A model generated the notes under the pieces. That model did not search any database. It worked only from the letters and a program-made list of their open reading frames with translations, and was not told the DNA's origin. This document shows, one piece after another, positions 1-8,353 of a DNA stretch of 59,744 nt. Position numbers and translations under genes: made by a program. The DNA lies in assembly GCF_003333305.1 (NCBI RefSeq), contig NZ_QOLD01000065.1, forward strand, positions 1 through 59,744, read 5' to 3'. The DNA comes from Candidatus Colwellia aromaticivorans (GTDB taxonomy: Bacteria; Pseudomonadota; Gammaproteobacteria; Enterobacterales; Alteromonadaceae). The first letter of the stretch is position 1. Each line of letters begins with the position of its first letter.

Positions 1-180
1 AGTTTTGTCCCAATAAAGTACCTTCAATTTATCTCGGCCCTTATTGCAAAAAACAAAGACACTGCCCGTGAGAGGTGAAACTTGCATCTGCTGTTCGACA
101 ATCACCACTAAACCATTTATCGATTTTCTAAAATCGACAAAATCACGATAAAGAAAAACCTCGGGAACATCACTAAACAT
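1..180 (-). CDS. tnpB: IS66 accessory protein TnpB (IS66 Orf2), partial
   Basis: Translation from the ATG at 180-178 begins MFSDVPEVFLYRDFVDFRKS and continues with a VFVFCNKGRDKLKVLYWD segment, the typical start of the IS66 Orf2 (TnpB) family, which is about 115 residues long. These proteins are needed for IS66 transposition but are not the transposase themselves. Only about 60 residues are present because the window ends. The start overlaps the 3' end of the upstream tnpA-like ORF by eight bases, the translational-coupling arrangement usual in IS66 elements. Confidence 0.85.
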   Translation of the reverse strand, partial: MFSDVPEVFLYRDFVDFRKSINGLVVIVEQQMQVSPLTGSVFVFCNKGRDKLKVLYWDKT

Positions 181-490
181 CTTCATGCGTTAGCCCATTG
201 AGCAGCTCAGCTATAAAGGCAGGAGAAATATTATGAGGAAATGATAATTCACCAACGGGTAGATTCAGTTTGATGGGATATTCAATGGGCTGAGTGATAA
301 TGGTTTGTTTGGTAATAATTTTGGCTTGTATAAAATCAGTACGGTTATTGCCTTTAGCGATAATAGCTTTACGCGCATAAAAATACTTAGTACTTAATTG
401 ATACTGGTCACAGAACTTTGGTACTGATAGACCGCTAGTGATTTGTTTCTCTACAAGACATTTCCACTCATCGGAAGTTTTACGGCTCAT
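173..490 (-). CDS. tnpA: IS66 accessory protein TnpA-like (IS66 Orf1)
   Basis: This 105-residue protein begins MSRKTSDEWKCLVEKQITSG and has an N-terminal helix-turn-helix-like segment (SVPKFCDQYQLSTKYFYARK, about residues 22-41) as in IS66 Orf1/Orf-A proteins, which resemble the IS3 orfA DNA-binding domain. The C-terminal half is variable. It is complete, preceded by a GGAG-type ribosome site, and overlaps the downstream tnpB start. Its length matches the family (about 100-130 residues), so this end of the element looks intact. Confidence 0.75.
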   Translation of the reverse strand: MSRKTSDEWKCLVEKQITSGLSVPKFCDQYQLSTKYFYARKAIIAKGNNRTDFIQAKIITKQTIITQPIEYPIKLNLPVGELSFPHNISPAFIAELLNGLTHEDV

Positions 491-724
491 ACATTGCTCC
501 TTTTATTACGTTGAAGCAAGTCTAGGGTTAATGCTTAGCTTAGGATATGTGCATTTGGCGAGACGTTCACGTTTCATTAGACCATTACAGAAATAGAGTT
601 GTAATTATTTTGTACAATAACTTAGCGCAGTAAAAAAACAATAATTTATTTGAAATTTTTTCCTTGTTGAAACACTCTTTTATCTTGAAGCTTACAATTA
701 AATTCAACTTACTAAGGAATTATC

Positions 725-1012
725 ATGAACACTAAAATAATAGCGACAACAGCAATTTCTAGCATCTTAGCTTTAGGTGTTTTAACGGCAACTAGTGCAA
801 ATGCAGTACCTAACCAACCAACAGCCTGGGAAAAATGTGCAGGCATTGTTATGGCCGGAAAAAATGATTGTGGTGCATTAAATGGTAGCCATAACTGTGC
901 AGGGCAAGCAACAAGTGATAATGATGCTAATGAATGGGTTTATTTACCTAAAGGAACATGTGAAAAAATTATCGGCGGCGTAGTTAAAGCGGAGAAGCCA
1001 GCTAAAAAATAA
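725..1012 (+). CDS. bufA1: Bufferin precursor peptide (DUF2282 family)
   Basis: The 95-residue product has a Sec signal peptide (about residues 1-27, ending SANA) and four cysteines in the mature part (C38, C49, C58, C79), with motifs EKCAG, KNDCGALNG, HNCAG and PKGTC. This is the pattern of DUF2282 proteins, recently recognised as bufferin-type RiPP precursors whose cysteines are modified by an MNIO enzyme to give a periplasmic copper-binding peptide. A clear AAGGA ribosome site lies 7 bases before the ATG. The MNIO enzyme and partner genes follow directly, as in known bufferin operons. The copper role is taken from the family and not shown here. Confidence 0.85.
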   Translation: MNTKIIATTAISSILALGVLTATSANAVPNQPTAWEKCAGIVMAGKNDCGALNGSHNCAGQATSDNDANEWVYLPKGTCEKIIGGVVKAEKPAKK

Positions 1013-1081
1013 TTGACAACAGTTTCTTGGTGGGATGTAGCAAGATGAAGCTTGCTACATTTGCCTCATTAATAATAGGGT

Positions 1082-1945
1082 GTGATGAAAATGCAAAAAA
1101 TTAAAGGTGTCGGTTTAGGATTACGGCATCGACATTTTCAAGAATTTATCGAAAACAAACCTGATGTTTCTTGGCTAGAAGTTCACACTGAAAACTTTTT
1201 CAGTCAACACAGTACCTCTTCAAAATATTTAGCCAAAATTCGTCAAGACTACCCCATTTCTGCTCATTGTGTCGGTTTGTCTTTAGGCTCTGCAGCAGTA
1301 GCATGTCCTATACGAGAAAAACATTTACAGCAAATAAAAAAAACGATTGATTGGTTGCGACCGGCAATGGTTTCAGATCACCTTTCATGGAGTGCTTCTG
1401 ATGGTGTTCATTATTTACCTGATTTATTACCTATCCCTTATACCGAAGAAGCTTTTGAAGTGGTTACTAAAAATATCAATCACGTGCAAGATGTATTGCA
1501 AAGACAAATACTGATTGAAAACCCGTCTAGTTATTTAAGCTTTAATGATTCAACTATACTCGAATGGGACTTTCTTGCGGAGCTGAGTAAAGTAACGAAA
1601 TGCGGCCTTTTACTTGATGTTAATAATATTTATGTCAGTGCTTTCAATCATGATTTTGATGCCTTAGCTTACCTTGAAAGTTTACCTATAGAAGCAGTTA
1701 AAGAAATACACTTAGCGGGTTACAGTATAGATATTATTGAAGGAAAAGAAGTCTATATTGATACACATGGTCAAAAAGTTTATGACGGTGTTTGGCAATT
1801 ATATGAAAAAGCCGTAGAGCGCTTTGGTGAAGTACCGACATTAATAGAGTGGGATACTGATGTACCCGAGCTATCAGTATTGTTGGCTGAAAAAAAGAAA
1901 GCAGAAGCGATTATTGCCAAAGTACTTAATAAGCAGATTGCCTAA
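1082..1945 (+). CDS. bufB: MNIO-family (DUF692) RiPP-modifying enzyme, bufferin type
   Basis: This 287-residue protein is a DUF692/MNIO (multinuclear non-haem iron oxidative) enzyme with a TIM-barrel fold. Visible metal-ligand motifs include HTENFF (about 35), SDHLSW (about 99), IENPSSY (about 146), LLLDVNNIYVSAFNH (about 177), EIHLAGY (about 209) and IEWDTDVP near the C-terminus. Family members convert precursor cysteines, for example to 5-thiooxazoles. The start used gives MMKMQKIKG; ATGs at the first, second and fourth codons are all possible. The gene follows bufA1 by about 70 bp and its stop codon overlaps the start of the next gene by one base, so translation is probably coupled. Confidence 0.9.
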   Translation: MMKMQKIKGVGLGLRHRHFQEFIENKPDVSWLEVHTENFFSQHSTSSKYLAKIRQDYPISAHCVGLSLGSAAVACPIREKHLQQIKKTIDWLRPAMVSDHLSWSASDGVHYLPDLLPIPYTEEAFEVVTKNINHVQDVLQRQILIENPSSYLSFNDSTILEWDFLAELSKVTKCGLLLDVNNIYVSAFNHDFDALAYLESLPIEAVKEIHLAGYSIDIIEGKEVYIDTHGQKVYDGVWQLYEKAVERFGEVPTLIEWDTDVPELSVLLAEKKKAEAIIAKVLNKQIA

Positions 1946-2784
1946 TGACCAAACCTACCAAACCTACCCAGCCTTCCCAAGTAACAAGGTTAGCCGAGCT
2001 GCAACGTAACTTTATCAATGATTGCTTATCTGGCAAACTCAAACAAGGTAATATTTTATTGGCAAAAGAGATTGATAGTAGTCTCATTTCAGCAAAAGGC
2101 TTGATGGGTATATATCAAAACAGTGCTATTGCTAATATCACTCATTCACTGATACTCACTTATCCGGTGATTGAAAAACTGCTTGGAGAAGAGTTTTTTA
2201 GCGCGATGTGTCGAGAGTTTATTTATATTACTTGGCCTAAAAGCGGCAACATGGATGATTACGGTGCAGAGTTTCCCGATTTTTTAGCTGACTTTAAACA
2301 TGCTAAACACCTTACTTATCTCAAAGATGTCGCTCGTTTAGAGTGGGCATTTCACCAAAGTTCATTAGCAAACGATGCACCCATTAGTGACTGGTCGACA
2401 CTGGCACAAGCGAGTGATATTTTACAGTTGAAATTTTTAGTTACACCCTCGTTATCACTGATTAGCTCTACTTTTCCTATAGATAAAATTTGGCATTTAA
2501 ACCAAGGAAACACCTCACCTGATACGGAAGTGGAATTTGTTGATGAGCAAGATAATGATACTTTTATAGTCTTGTTTCGCCAGCAGTTAAAAACTGTAGT
2601 ATTACCAATAACTGTAGGTGAATTTGCATTGTTATACGCTTTTAACAACGGAGAAACGTTTGAAAAAACCATTGTTGTCGCATCCGCCAAGCAAGCTGGT
2701 TTTTCCATAGACGATAGCCTCAAAAAATTTATTGAACTGGGTGTTATTATTGGTTTTGTAGAAAACTTTGACACTCAATCATAA
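1945..2784 (+). CDS. bufC: MNIO partner protein (DUF2063), bufferin type
   Basis: This 279-residue protein has the N-terminal DUF2063 domain (LAELQRNFINDCLSG, then GLMGIYQNSAIANITHSLILTYP and VIEKLLGEEFFSAMCREFI, about residues 17-90) that serves as the precursor-recognition partner of MNIO enzymes in bufferin and related operons. The C-terminal half (about 130-279) is less conserved. It starts within the bufB stop codon. The DoxX-like membrane protein that often closes such operons is missing: the next sequence is a decayed porin gene. Enzyme and partner are expected to act as a complex in the cytoplasm before export of the peptide. Confidence 0.87.
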   Translation: MTKPTKPTQPSQVTRLAELQRNFINDCLSGKLKQGNILLAKEIDSSLISAKGLMGIYQNSAIANITHSLILTYPVIEKLLGEEFFSAMCREFIYITWPKSGNMDDYGAEFPDFLADFKHAKHLTYLKDVARLEWAFHQSSLANDAPISDWSTLAQASDILQLKFLVTPSLSLISSTFPIDKIWHLNQGNTSPDTEVEFVDEQDNDTFIVLFRQQLKTVVLPITVGEFALLYAFNNGETFEKTIVVASAKQAGFSIDDSLKKFIELGVIIGFVENFDTQS

Positions 2785-2885
2785 GTTACCCATTCATAGT
2801 AAAAAGTGTTGAGTACAGTTTTATCTAAAACATTATGAACAGTCATTGGCAATAACCTTAAAATCGTTTCCTACTATACTTATGA

Positions 2886-3298
2886 TACTTCAAAATGTCT
2901 GTTTCAGGGCTACTGAGTAATATTGCCGCTAACGTGGCTGCTGTATTAGCACAGGGTATAACTGCAACAGCGACTCAAGCTGTAGAGTATCTGGAAGTTT
3001 CAGCGACACCGATTCTGAAGTCTCTTTTATGAGTGTTAAGGCTAAATACGATATTAACAAAAATATCTATGTAGCGGCTCGTTATTCTATGTCTACTAAT
3101 GAATCAGCGGGGATTTCTAGTGATGATAGTTTAGATCGTATTCAAGTAGGAGCCGGTTATTGGATTGAGGATAAAGTATTGCTAAAAGTTGAATATGTTA
3201 AACAAACAGAAGAAGCATTTTCTGGTGGACAAGCGACTAATGGTCAAGGTGAAGCTGAATGGGACGGCATACTAGCTAAACTGTCTGTGGTTTTTTAG
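2886..3298 (+). pseudogene. Remnant of an outer-membrane porin, frameshifted and 5'-truncated
   Basis: Two frames together give the end of a beta-barrel porin. The first frame reads NIAANVAAVLAQG...VEYLEV up to about 2998. The second continues SDTDSEVSFMSVKAKYD, then IYVAARYSMSTNES, DRIQVGAGYWI and a C-terminal LSVVF ending in phenylalanine. Joining them needs a single-base deletion near 2998-3001. The alternating strand pattern and terminal F are typical of outer-membrane barrels, but the signal peptide and most of the barrel are absent and a stop precedes 2886. An 89-residue ORF from 3029 is only the tail of this remnant. Confidence 0.7.
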
Positions 3299-3379
3299 AG
3301 CACAACTTCAAAGTATTCCCCTTGTAATGTCTAACTACATTTAAGGGATTCACTTAACTTCAATTAGAAAGAGATTATT

Positions 3380-3904
3380 ATGAAAGAAATAACAGCAACA
3401 TCGTTAAGTATTGGTCTTGTTGGCGCAATAGCTACTAGGCTTGCCTTTGGCCTTTTATCTGGCTACATTTTAATTTGGGCTGTTTTCATTGCTTGGGCAG
3501 GTTTTGCCGCGCTTGGTGGGGATAACCAAGCCTTAAAAAGTACGATAATTTGTGGTGTTTTTGGTGTTGTCATTGGTTGGATTGCGGCATTTATGGTGTT
3601 AAGCATTCCATTAGCAGATACCTTAGGTATGCCACTTTGGAGCGCGGTTGTTGTCGGTATAACGGCTTTTACCGTTGTATTTGCCTCTAATTTTCCAATT
3701 TTGGGTGCTGTACCCGCTTCAGTTTTATCATACGCCGCAACTTTTGCTTACCTTCTACAAACTAGTGAAAGAATGACCTTGATCACGTTAACCAGTATTA
3801 ACTTTGAAAATCCGATATTATTGATATCTTTGTCTGTTATTTTTGGAGGTATCTTTGGTAAAGTGTCGGTCATAGGTGCCACCTATATGACCAAAGAAGC
3901 CTAA
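3380..3904 (+). CDS. DUF1097 family integral membrane protein
   Basis: The 174-residue product is almost entirely hydrophobic, with about five to six membrane segments (roughly 8-48, 57-80, 85-108, 112-128, 145-170) and the GFAALGG and FPILGAVPASVLSYAATFA stretches seen in DUF1097 inner-membrane proteins. The family has no established function; some members sit beside metabolite transporters. A purine-rich AGAAAGAG ribosome site precedes the ATG. The gene ends 22 bp before the next TonB receptor on the same strand, so the two are probably co-transcribed up to the terminator after the receptor. Confidence 0.75.
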   Translation: MKEITATSLSIGLVGAIATRLAFGLLSGYILIWAVFIAWAGFAALGGDNQALKSTIICGVFGVVIGWIAAFMVLSIPLADTLGMPLWSAVVVGITAFTVVFASNFPILGAVPASVLSYAATFAYLLQTSERMTLITLTSINFENPILLISLSVIFGGIFGKVSVIGATYMTKEA

Positions 3905-3926
3905 CCTAATAAAGGATATAAATAAT

Positions 3927-6077
3927 ATGTTACAACGATTCCCCATTTCAGCCATTACTATGGCTTGTTTTTCAATGGTAAGCTGCTCTACATTAGCAGC
4001 AACGGAAAAACCTGAAATATCTAAATCGAATAGTAGTGATGGTATATCAGAGGTTATCGTTGTGACCGGTACTCTTCAACAATCTGATCTTCTCACTTTA
4101 GCAGGCAATATTGACCGTATATCGAGTGATGATATTGCCTCAGTTAGCGCTGTACATCCCAGTGATATTTTAAACAGAGCAACAGGCGTTCATATACAAA
4201 CCAACAATGGTATGGAATCATTACCTTCCTTACGTTCACCTGTTTTAACTGGCCCTGGAGCTGCGGGCGCTTTTTTATTCCTTGAAGAGGGTATTGCCAC
4301 CCGATCGGCAGGTTTTGCTAATAATAATGCCTTATCAGAGTTAAACCTTGCTCAGGCAAAAGAAGTAGAAATAATTCGTGGTCCAGCGAGTGCGGTTTAT
4401 GGCTCAAATGCGGTTCATGGTGTAGTTAATGCGCTGACTAAAGCGCCACGTAATGGCGGTGATGCAACGTTAATTGTGGGGCCAAACGATAGGTACCAAC
4501 TACAAGGCACGTTAGGTAGTGAATCAGATAATCAAGGTGTTAGTGGTAATTTTCAAGCCATTGATGATGGTGGCTACCGTGATGATAGTGACTTTACCTC
4601 ATTGAAACTGGGACTACGTCATGATTATGTTAACGGAGATGATCAGTTTAAGACGATAGTTTCTGGCTTTATTCTTGACCAGAATACGGCAGGGTTTATT
4701 TCCTCTGGTGACAATGGCTCTGATTGCTATAGCTCGACTTACTCAGAAGAAAACCTTTATAAAGATAGCAATGCTATGGAAAAAAATTGTGATACTGATG
4801 CCTATCGTGAATGGTCATCTGTTCGTATCGCCACCAGTTGGCAGCGCGAGTTGAGCGATGATCGTAGCTTTACCATGACACCTTATTTTCGTGTTAATCA
4901 AATGGAATTTCGTCAGCATTATCTGCCTTCAAAAGCCATTGAAGAAAATAGCCACTACAGTGTTGGTATGATTAATAGCTATAACTGGCAGGTAGAACAG
5001 AATTTTGCTTTAGTGATGGGCATTGACTTTGAATGGACTGAAGGGGAGTTGACGCAAACCCAAGAAAAACCAGACAGTTATAGCTGGGGTAAAGCACGTC
5101 AACAGGGCCTTCATTATGATTATAAAGTAGATGCATCAACGATTGCTCCCTATGTTCAGGCAGACTTGCAGTTAACTGAGCAACTTAAATTTACTGGTAG
5201 TGTACGCTTTGATGCGACTCAATACCGATATGATAACTTAATCGCCGATGGCACCACCAAAGCTGACGGTAGCTCATGTGTAAATAACAATGATGAGCCT
5301 ATTGAGTGCCTATATAAACGTCCTAGCGACAGTAATGACAGCTTTGATAATACCAGTACTAAGCTAGGTTTTAATTATCGCTTGAATAATGATATAGCCT
5401 TTTTTGGTAGTTGGTCGCAAGGCTTTAGAGCACCACAAACCACCGATATGTATCGACTGCAAAAGCAACAGCTGGTAGGCGAGATTGAATCAGAGCAACT
5501 TGATAGCGCTGAGCTTGGTGTGCGTGGGGTGAGTAGTAAACTAACTTATGAAGTCGTCGTTTATAGCATGAATAAAGACAATTTCTTTTTTCGTGATGCA
5601 CAAGGTTTAAATGTTACTGACGGTGAAACCTCTCATAAAGGACTTGAATTGAGCATAAATTATGATTTAACAGAGCAATTAAGTCTTGCGGTTAATTATA
5701 GTTATGGTCAACATGAGTATGAATTTGACCAAGCTAGCAGCGGCGTTATTAAAGGCAATAAAGTAGATACCGCGCCAGAGCAACTGGCTAATGTTCGTCT
5801 TGCTTGGCAGCCCACCGACAATAGTAAACTTGAGTTAGAATGGTTACATATGGGCGAGTATTATTTAGATCCTGCTAATGAACACGACTATGCTGGTCAT
5901 GATTTATTACAACTTCGAGGCTCCGTAGCGCTAAACAATAAGATGAATTTATTTGCCCGCATAGAAAACCTTACTGATGAAAAGTATGCCAGTAGAGCTG
6001 ATTATGCTTTTGGTTCTTACCGTTTCTTTGGTGGTCAACCTAGAGCATTACACCTTGGTGCCTCTATTTCTTTTTAA
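3927..6077 (+). CDS. TonB-dependent outer-membrane receptor (substrate unknown)
   Basis: This 716-residue protein has an N-terminal export signal (1-25), a TonB-box-like EVIVVTG (about 42-48), a plug domain (about 55-170, with VEIIRGPASAVYGSNAVHGV), a long beta-barrel, and a C-terminal strand ending SISF. The length fits medium TonB receptors of the siderophore/vitamin type, and the barrel has cysteine pairs in predicted loops (DCYSS...NCD; SSCVNN...ECLY). It follows a DUF1097 gene and ends at a strong terminator. No neighbouring gene points to a ligand. Copper or iron would be a guess based only on the nearby bufferin operon. Confidence 0.88.
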   Translation: MLQRFPISAITMACFSMVSCSTLAATEKPEISKSNSSDGISEVIVVTGTLQQSDLLTLAGNIDRISSDDIASVSAVHPSDILNRATGVHIQTNNGMESLPSLRSPVLTGPGAAGAFLFLEEGIATRSAGFANNNALSELNLAQAKEVEIIRGPASAVYGSNAVHGVVNALTKAPRNGGDATLIVGPNDRYQLQGTLGSESDNQGVSGNFQAIDDGGYRDDSDFTSLKLGLRHDYVNGDDQFKTIVSGFILDQNTAGFISSGDNGSDCYSSTYSEENLYKDSNAMEKNCDTDAYREWSSVRIATSWQRELSDDRSFTMTPYFRVNQMEFRQHYLPSKAIEENSHYSVGMINSYNWQVEQNFALVMGIDFEWTEGELTQTQEKPDSYSWGKARQQGLHYDYKVDASTIAPYVQADLQLTEQLKFTGSVRFDATQYRYDNLIADGTTKADGSSCVNNNDEPIECLYKRPSDSNDSFDNTSTKLGFNYRLNNDIAFFGSWSQGFRAPQTTDMYRLQKQQLVGEIESEQLDSAELGVRGVSSKLTYEVVVYSMNKDNFFFRDAQGLNVTDGETSHKGLELSINYDLTEQLSLAVNYSYGQHEYEFDQASSGVIKGNKVDTAPEQLANVRLAWQPTDNSKLELEWLHMGEYYLDPANEHDYAGHDLLQLRGSVALNNKMNLFARIENLTDEKYASRADYAFGSYRFFGGQPRALHLGASISF

Positions 6078-6120
6078 CTATAAATAGTTAAAAAGGGACC
6101 CACTGAAACTGTTTGAGAAA

Positions 6121-6150
6121 ACCGACTAAATTTTTTAGTCGGTTTTTTGT
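6121..6150 (+). terminator. Rho-independent terminator after TonB receptor
   Basis: A perfect 10-bp stem (ACCGACTAAA with TTTAGTCGGT), a 3-base loop and a T-rich tail lie about 45 bp after the receptor stop codon. Confidence 0.9.
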
Positions 6151-6344
6151 GTTCGGTGTCCCATCCTTCCAGTTTCTTTAAACCATTAAATATGATTTAA
6201 ATGCTGGGTATTGTTAAAAAAGAGTAAAAAAAAGCGTTCACCTGAAATCAAGTAAACGCATTATAAAAACATGAAACACTAAGGGAAACAAAAGTCTCCC
6301 ACATAGTAAGAGTGTATGTTGAAGTAAAAGTTCCATCTATTGGT

Positions 6345-6378
6345 AAATTAATTAATATTTATAAATATTAATTAATTT
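6345..6378. repeat. Perfect 34-bp AT-only palindrome
   Basis: The two 17-base arms (AAATTAATTAATATTTA and its exact complement) meet without a spacer and contain no G or C. It sits in the 430-bp gap between the receptor terminator and the cytochrome gene, about 95-125 bp before the possible cytochrome starts. It could be a regulator site, a cruciform-prone sequence or a replication-associated element. Apart from this palindrome and the terminator, I see nothing recognisable in 6151-6474. Confidence 0.6.
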
Positions 6379-6504
6379 GGGTATATAGCTAGATACATAT
6401 AACGGTAATTTTTTGCGCCTGATCAACTGCTTATATACTCCGTTGGTATACAATAACGTATACTTTGTATTTATTTGAATCTAGCGTCGGAAATAGCAAA
6501 CACT

Positions 6505-7359
6505 ATGAGATGGACTTATTTTATTGTACTTCAATTTATCTTTATTCTAGTGATAGCGGGGATTGTCTATAAACACAAGGACAAAGCTGTCATTATCAAG
6601 ACACCACCAACAGATCTAGCCCAATGGTACAAGCCGGAAAACAAACGCCAAGTGTGGCTGCACAATATGTTTAAGCTGCGCCGAGAAATGCAAGCAGTCC
6701 AATTTTATGCTGAAACAAAAGACAAAGAACATCTTAGGAAGTGGGCTTTAGCATTAAATGAACATTACCTTAAAATAGGCGAAATGGTATCTAGCTGGAA
6801 TAAAAAGCTAGATATATCGACACTTTCAAGCTTACAAGCTAATGTAGACAATCAAGACTATACTGGTGTTTTAGCTGCAGTAAAAACTTTGCAGAAAAGT
6901 TGCGATTCTTGCCATAGCGACTATCAGGCTATCACTGCATTGACTTATCGAGCACCAGATTTTTCAACACTAGAAATTGAGCCTTTGGTACCATTCAACT
7001 CACATATGGAAAAATTAAGTAAGCAAGTAAACCAGATTAAGATAGCCTCCGAAGATGGCATGTCTGATCTCGCCATATCCTCTTTAGTAGACCTTAAGAA
7101 GGATATGTCCAAATTAGGGCAGGTATGTAGTGATTGTCATAAAAAGGACAAAGTATCTTACCCGAGCGAACAAATGAATAATACTTTGTTAAGTCTAGAG
7201 AACAGCCTGAAAACAGGCACTCTTAAAGAACAAGGAATGGATCTCGGTACACTGGCAGTGCAGGCATGCGCCCGTTGTCATGGCACTCACAGACTGGCGT
7301 TTGGTACTAAGGTTTTATTGTCAAAAGACTCGAGTTTAACTGACTTGCTTAAGCACTAG
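6505..7359 (+). CDS. Membrane-anchored triheme cytochrome c
   Basis: The product has one N-terminal membrane anchor (FIVLQFIFILVIAGIVY) and three CXXCH haem-attachment motifs: CDSCH, CSDCH and CARCH. Between them are helical segments like those of class-II cytochrome-type helical bundles. It should face the periplasm and act in electron transfer; the donor and acceptor are unknown. The ATG at 6505 is preferred because a membrane anchor needs no extra N-terminus; the frame can be extended ten codons to a TTG at 6475, and neither start has a good ribosome site. No cytochrome-maturation or reductase genes are adjacent. Counted from the TTG, the haem motifs are at 143-147, 218-222 and 265-269. 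Confidence 0.8.
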   Translation: MRWTYFIVLQFIFILVIAGIVYKHKDKAVIIKTPPTDLAQWYKPENKRQVWLHNMFKLRREMQAVQFYAETKDKEHLRKWALALNEHYLKIGEMVSSWNKKLDISTLSSLQANVDNQDYTGVLAAVKTLQKSCDSCHSDYQAITALTYRAPDFSTLEIEPLVPFNSHMEKLSKQVNQIKIASEDGMSDLAISSLVDLKKDMSKLGQVCSDCHKKDKVSYPSEQMNNTLLSLENSLKTGTLKEQGMDLGTLAVQACARCHGTHRLAFGTKVLLSKDSSLTDLLKH

Positions 7360-7387
7360 TGCTCAATGCGACCTACTAATTATCATT

Positions 7388-7577
7388 CATGGCTATGCAG
7401 TTAACTCAGGATGTAACTGTATACGTCAGGACAATATGCTCCTGCATTGTCTAATAAACTACATCCATGTAGCGTATCTTCGAAGTATCTTATCGAAGAT
7501 CTATTGCGCTTAATACACTAGATCCCCGATTAAGAAATCACGGGGATGACGATCCTGAACCATCTACATAGGCACGT
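7388..7577 (-). repeat. Dispersed inverted-repeat element, family A, copy 1
   Basis: Read on the minus strand it begins ACGTGCCTATGTAGATGG, contains two hairpins (ATCCCCG...CGGGGAT and ATCTTCGAT...ACTTCGAAGAT) and ends with TCCTGAGTTAACTGCATAGCCATG. The ends are imperfect inverted repeats of each other. This copy has an insertion of about 50 bp near its end that includes a second hairpin (GCAGGAGCATATTGTCCTG). Three further copies lie at 44343, 51731 and 55472. There is no coding capacity, which fits a MITE. It fills much of the gap between the cytochrome gene and the next small gene. Confidence 0.85.
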
Positions 7578-7868
7578 TATCATTTGTCGTTATTCAGACA
7601 AAAGGCTTGTTAGCATCACTGATTACTTTATGACTTCTGCTTGCTAGCATTGAAATAAGGTTACTTTAATTTGAAGGAGGTTTTATCTAGCGTTAGAAAG
7701 TGACCTCTTTTCACTAATATTTATTTAATTATAATAAAGCAAACTTAGCTAAAACTAGAACGTTTATTGTTCTTGAATAACTTTTAACCAAAGTAATGAT
7801 TTTATCCTTGGTTTTATTCTTAGTTTTTGTTATTGCTAAACTAACGAATTAACGTTCAGGAATTATTT

Positions 7869-8243
7869 ATGGTATTAGCACAAACGGATAGGACAACATC
7901 AGTTGATAAACAACAAATTAAACAGGCGTCTGATGCCGCTCTTGCCTCAATTTTAAACCTAACTTTTTTGCCCGGTATTGCCTTTATTTGGTTAATGCTT
8001 ACTATCAAAAAAATGCCACCAAGTAGCATAGGTTATTATCACGCAAAGTTAGGCATTAAACTTAACCTTGTTGCCTTTGTTGCACTAGGTGTTGTTTCAG
8101 TATTGATGATAATTTTAGGGGGATTTGATTCTGCTTGGACTTGGGTTTATGTTATTACTTACTTTACCTTTGTACACACCATATTTATTATTTTAGCCGT
8201 TTGGGCGCTTACGCGTGCTTGGTCTGGATTAAAATTAAAGTAA
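7869..8243 (+). CDS. Small integral membrane protein of unknown function
   Basis: A 124-residue protein with about three hydrophobic segments (roughly 31-47, 66-85 and 91-117) and a charged N-terminus; I do not recognise the family. An AGGAA ribosome site lies at a normal distance before the ATG. It stands alone, with a family A repeat upstream and a decayed regulator downstream on the other strand. Codon use resembles the neighbours, so it is likely a real gene. Confidence 0.65.
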   Translation: MVLAQTDRTTSVDKQQIKQASDAALASILNLTFLPGIAFIWLMLTIKKMPPSSIGYYHAKLGIKLNLVAFVALGVVSVLMIILGGFDSAWTWVYVITYFTFVHTIFIILAVWALTRAWSGLKLK

Positions 8244-8353
8244 TTAGAAGTACTCGTTATTTACGTAACCTTAGTTAAATTTAGACTTTTTGTACCATAG
8301 AAAACATTAGCTATTGGTTGCTCTTTAGGTTTTCTGATTAACCGATGATTGTA

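Larger units (their letters stand above)
1..570 (-). mobile_element. IS66-family insertion sequence, end portion (cut by window edge)
   Basis: Two overlapping leftward ORFs have the order of IS66 elements (tnpA-like then tnpB-like), and the rest of the element, including the large transposase, would lie beyond the window. A candidate terminal repeat reads GTGAACGTCTCGCCAAATGC on the minus strand at 570-551, about 60 bp upstream of the first ORF, where an IS66 end is expected. The other end is not visible, so neither the inverted repeat nor a target duplication can be confirmed and the boundary at 570 is provisional. Confidence 0.7.

Noticed and set aside
2352..2774. 140-codon minus-strand ORF opposite bufC
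   Set aside because: It lies wholly within bufC in antisense, has no family resemblance and no separate ribosome site; bufC is strongly supported.
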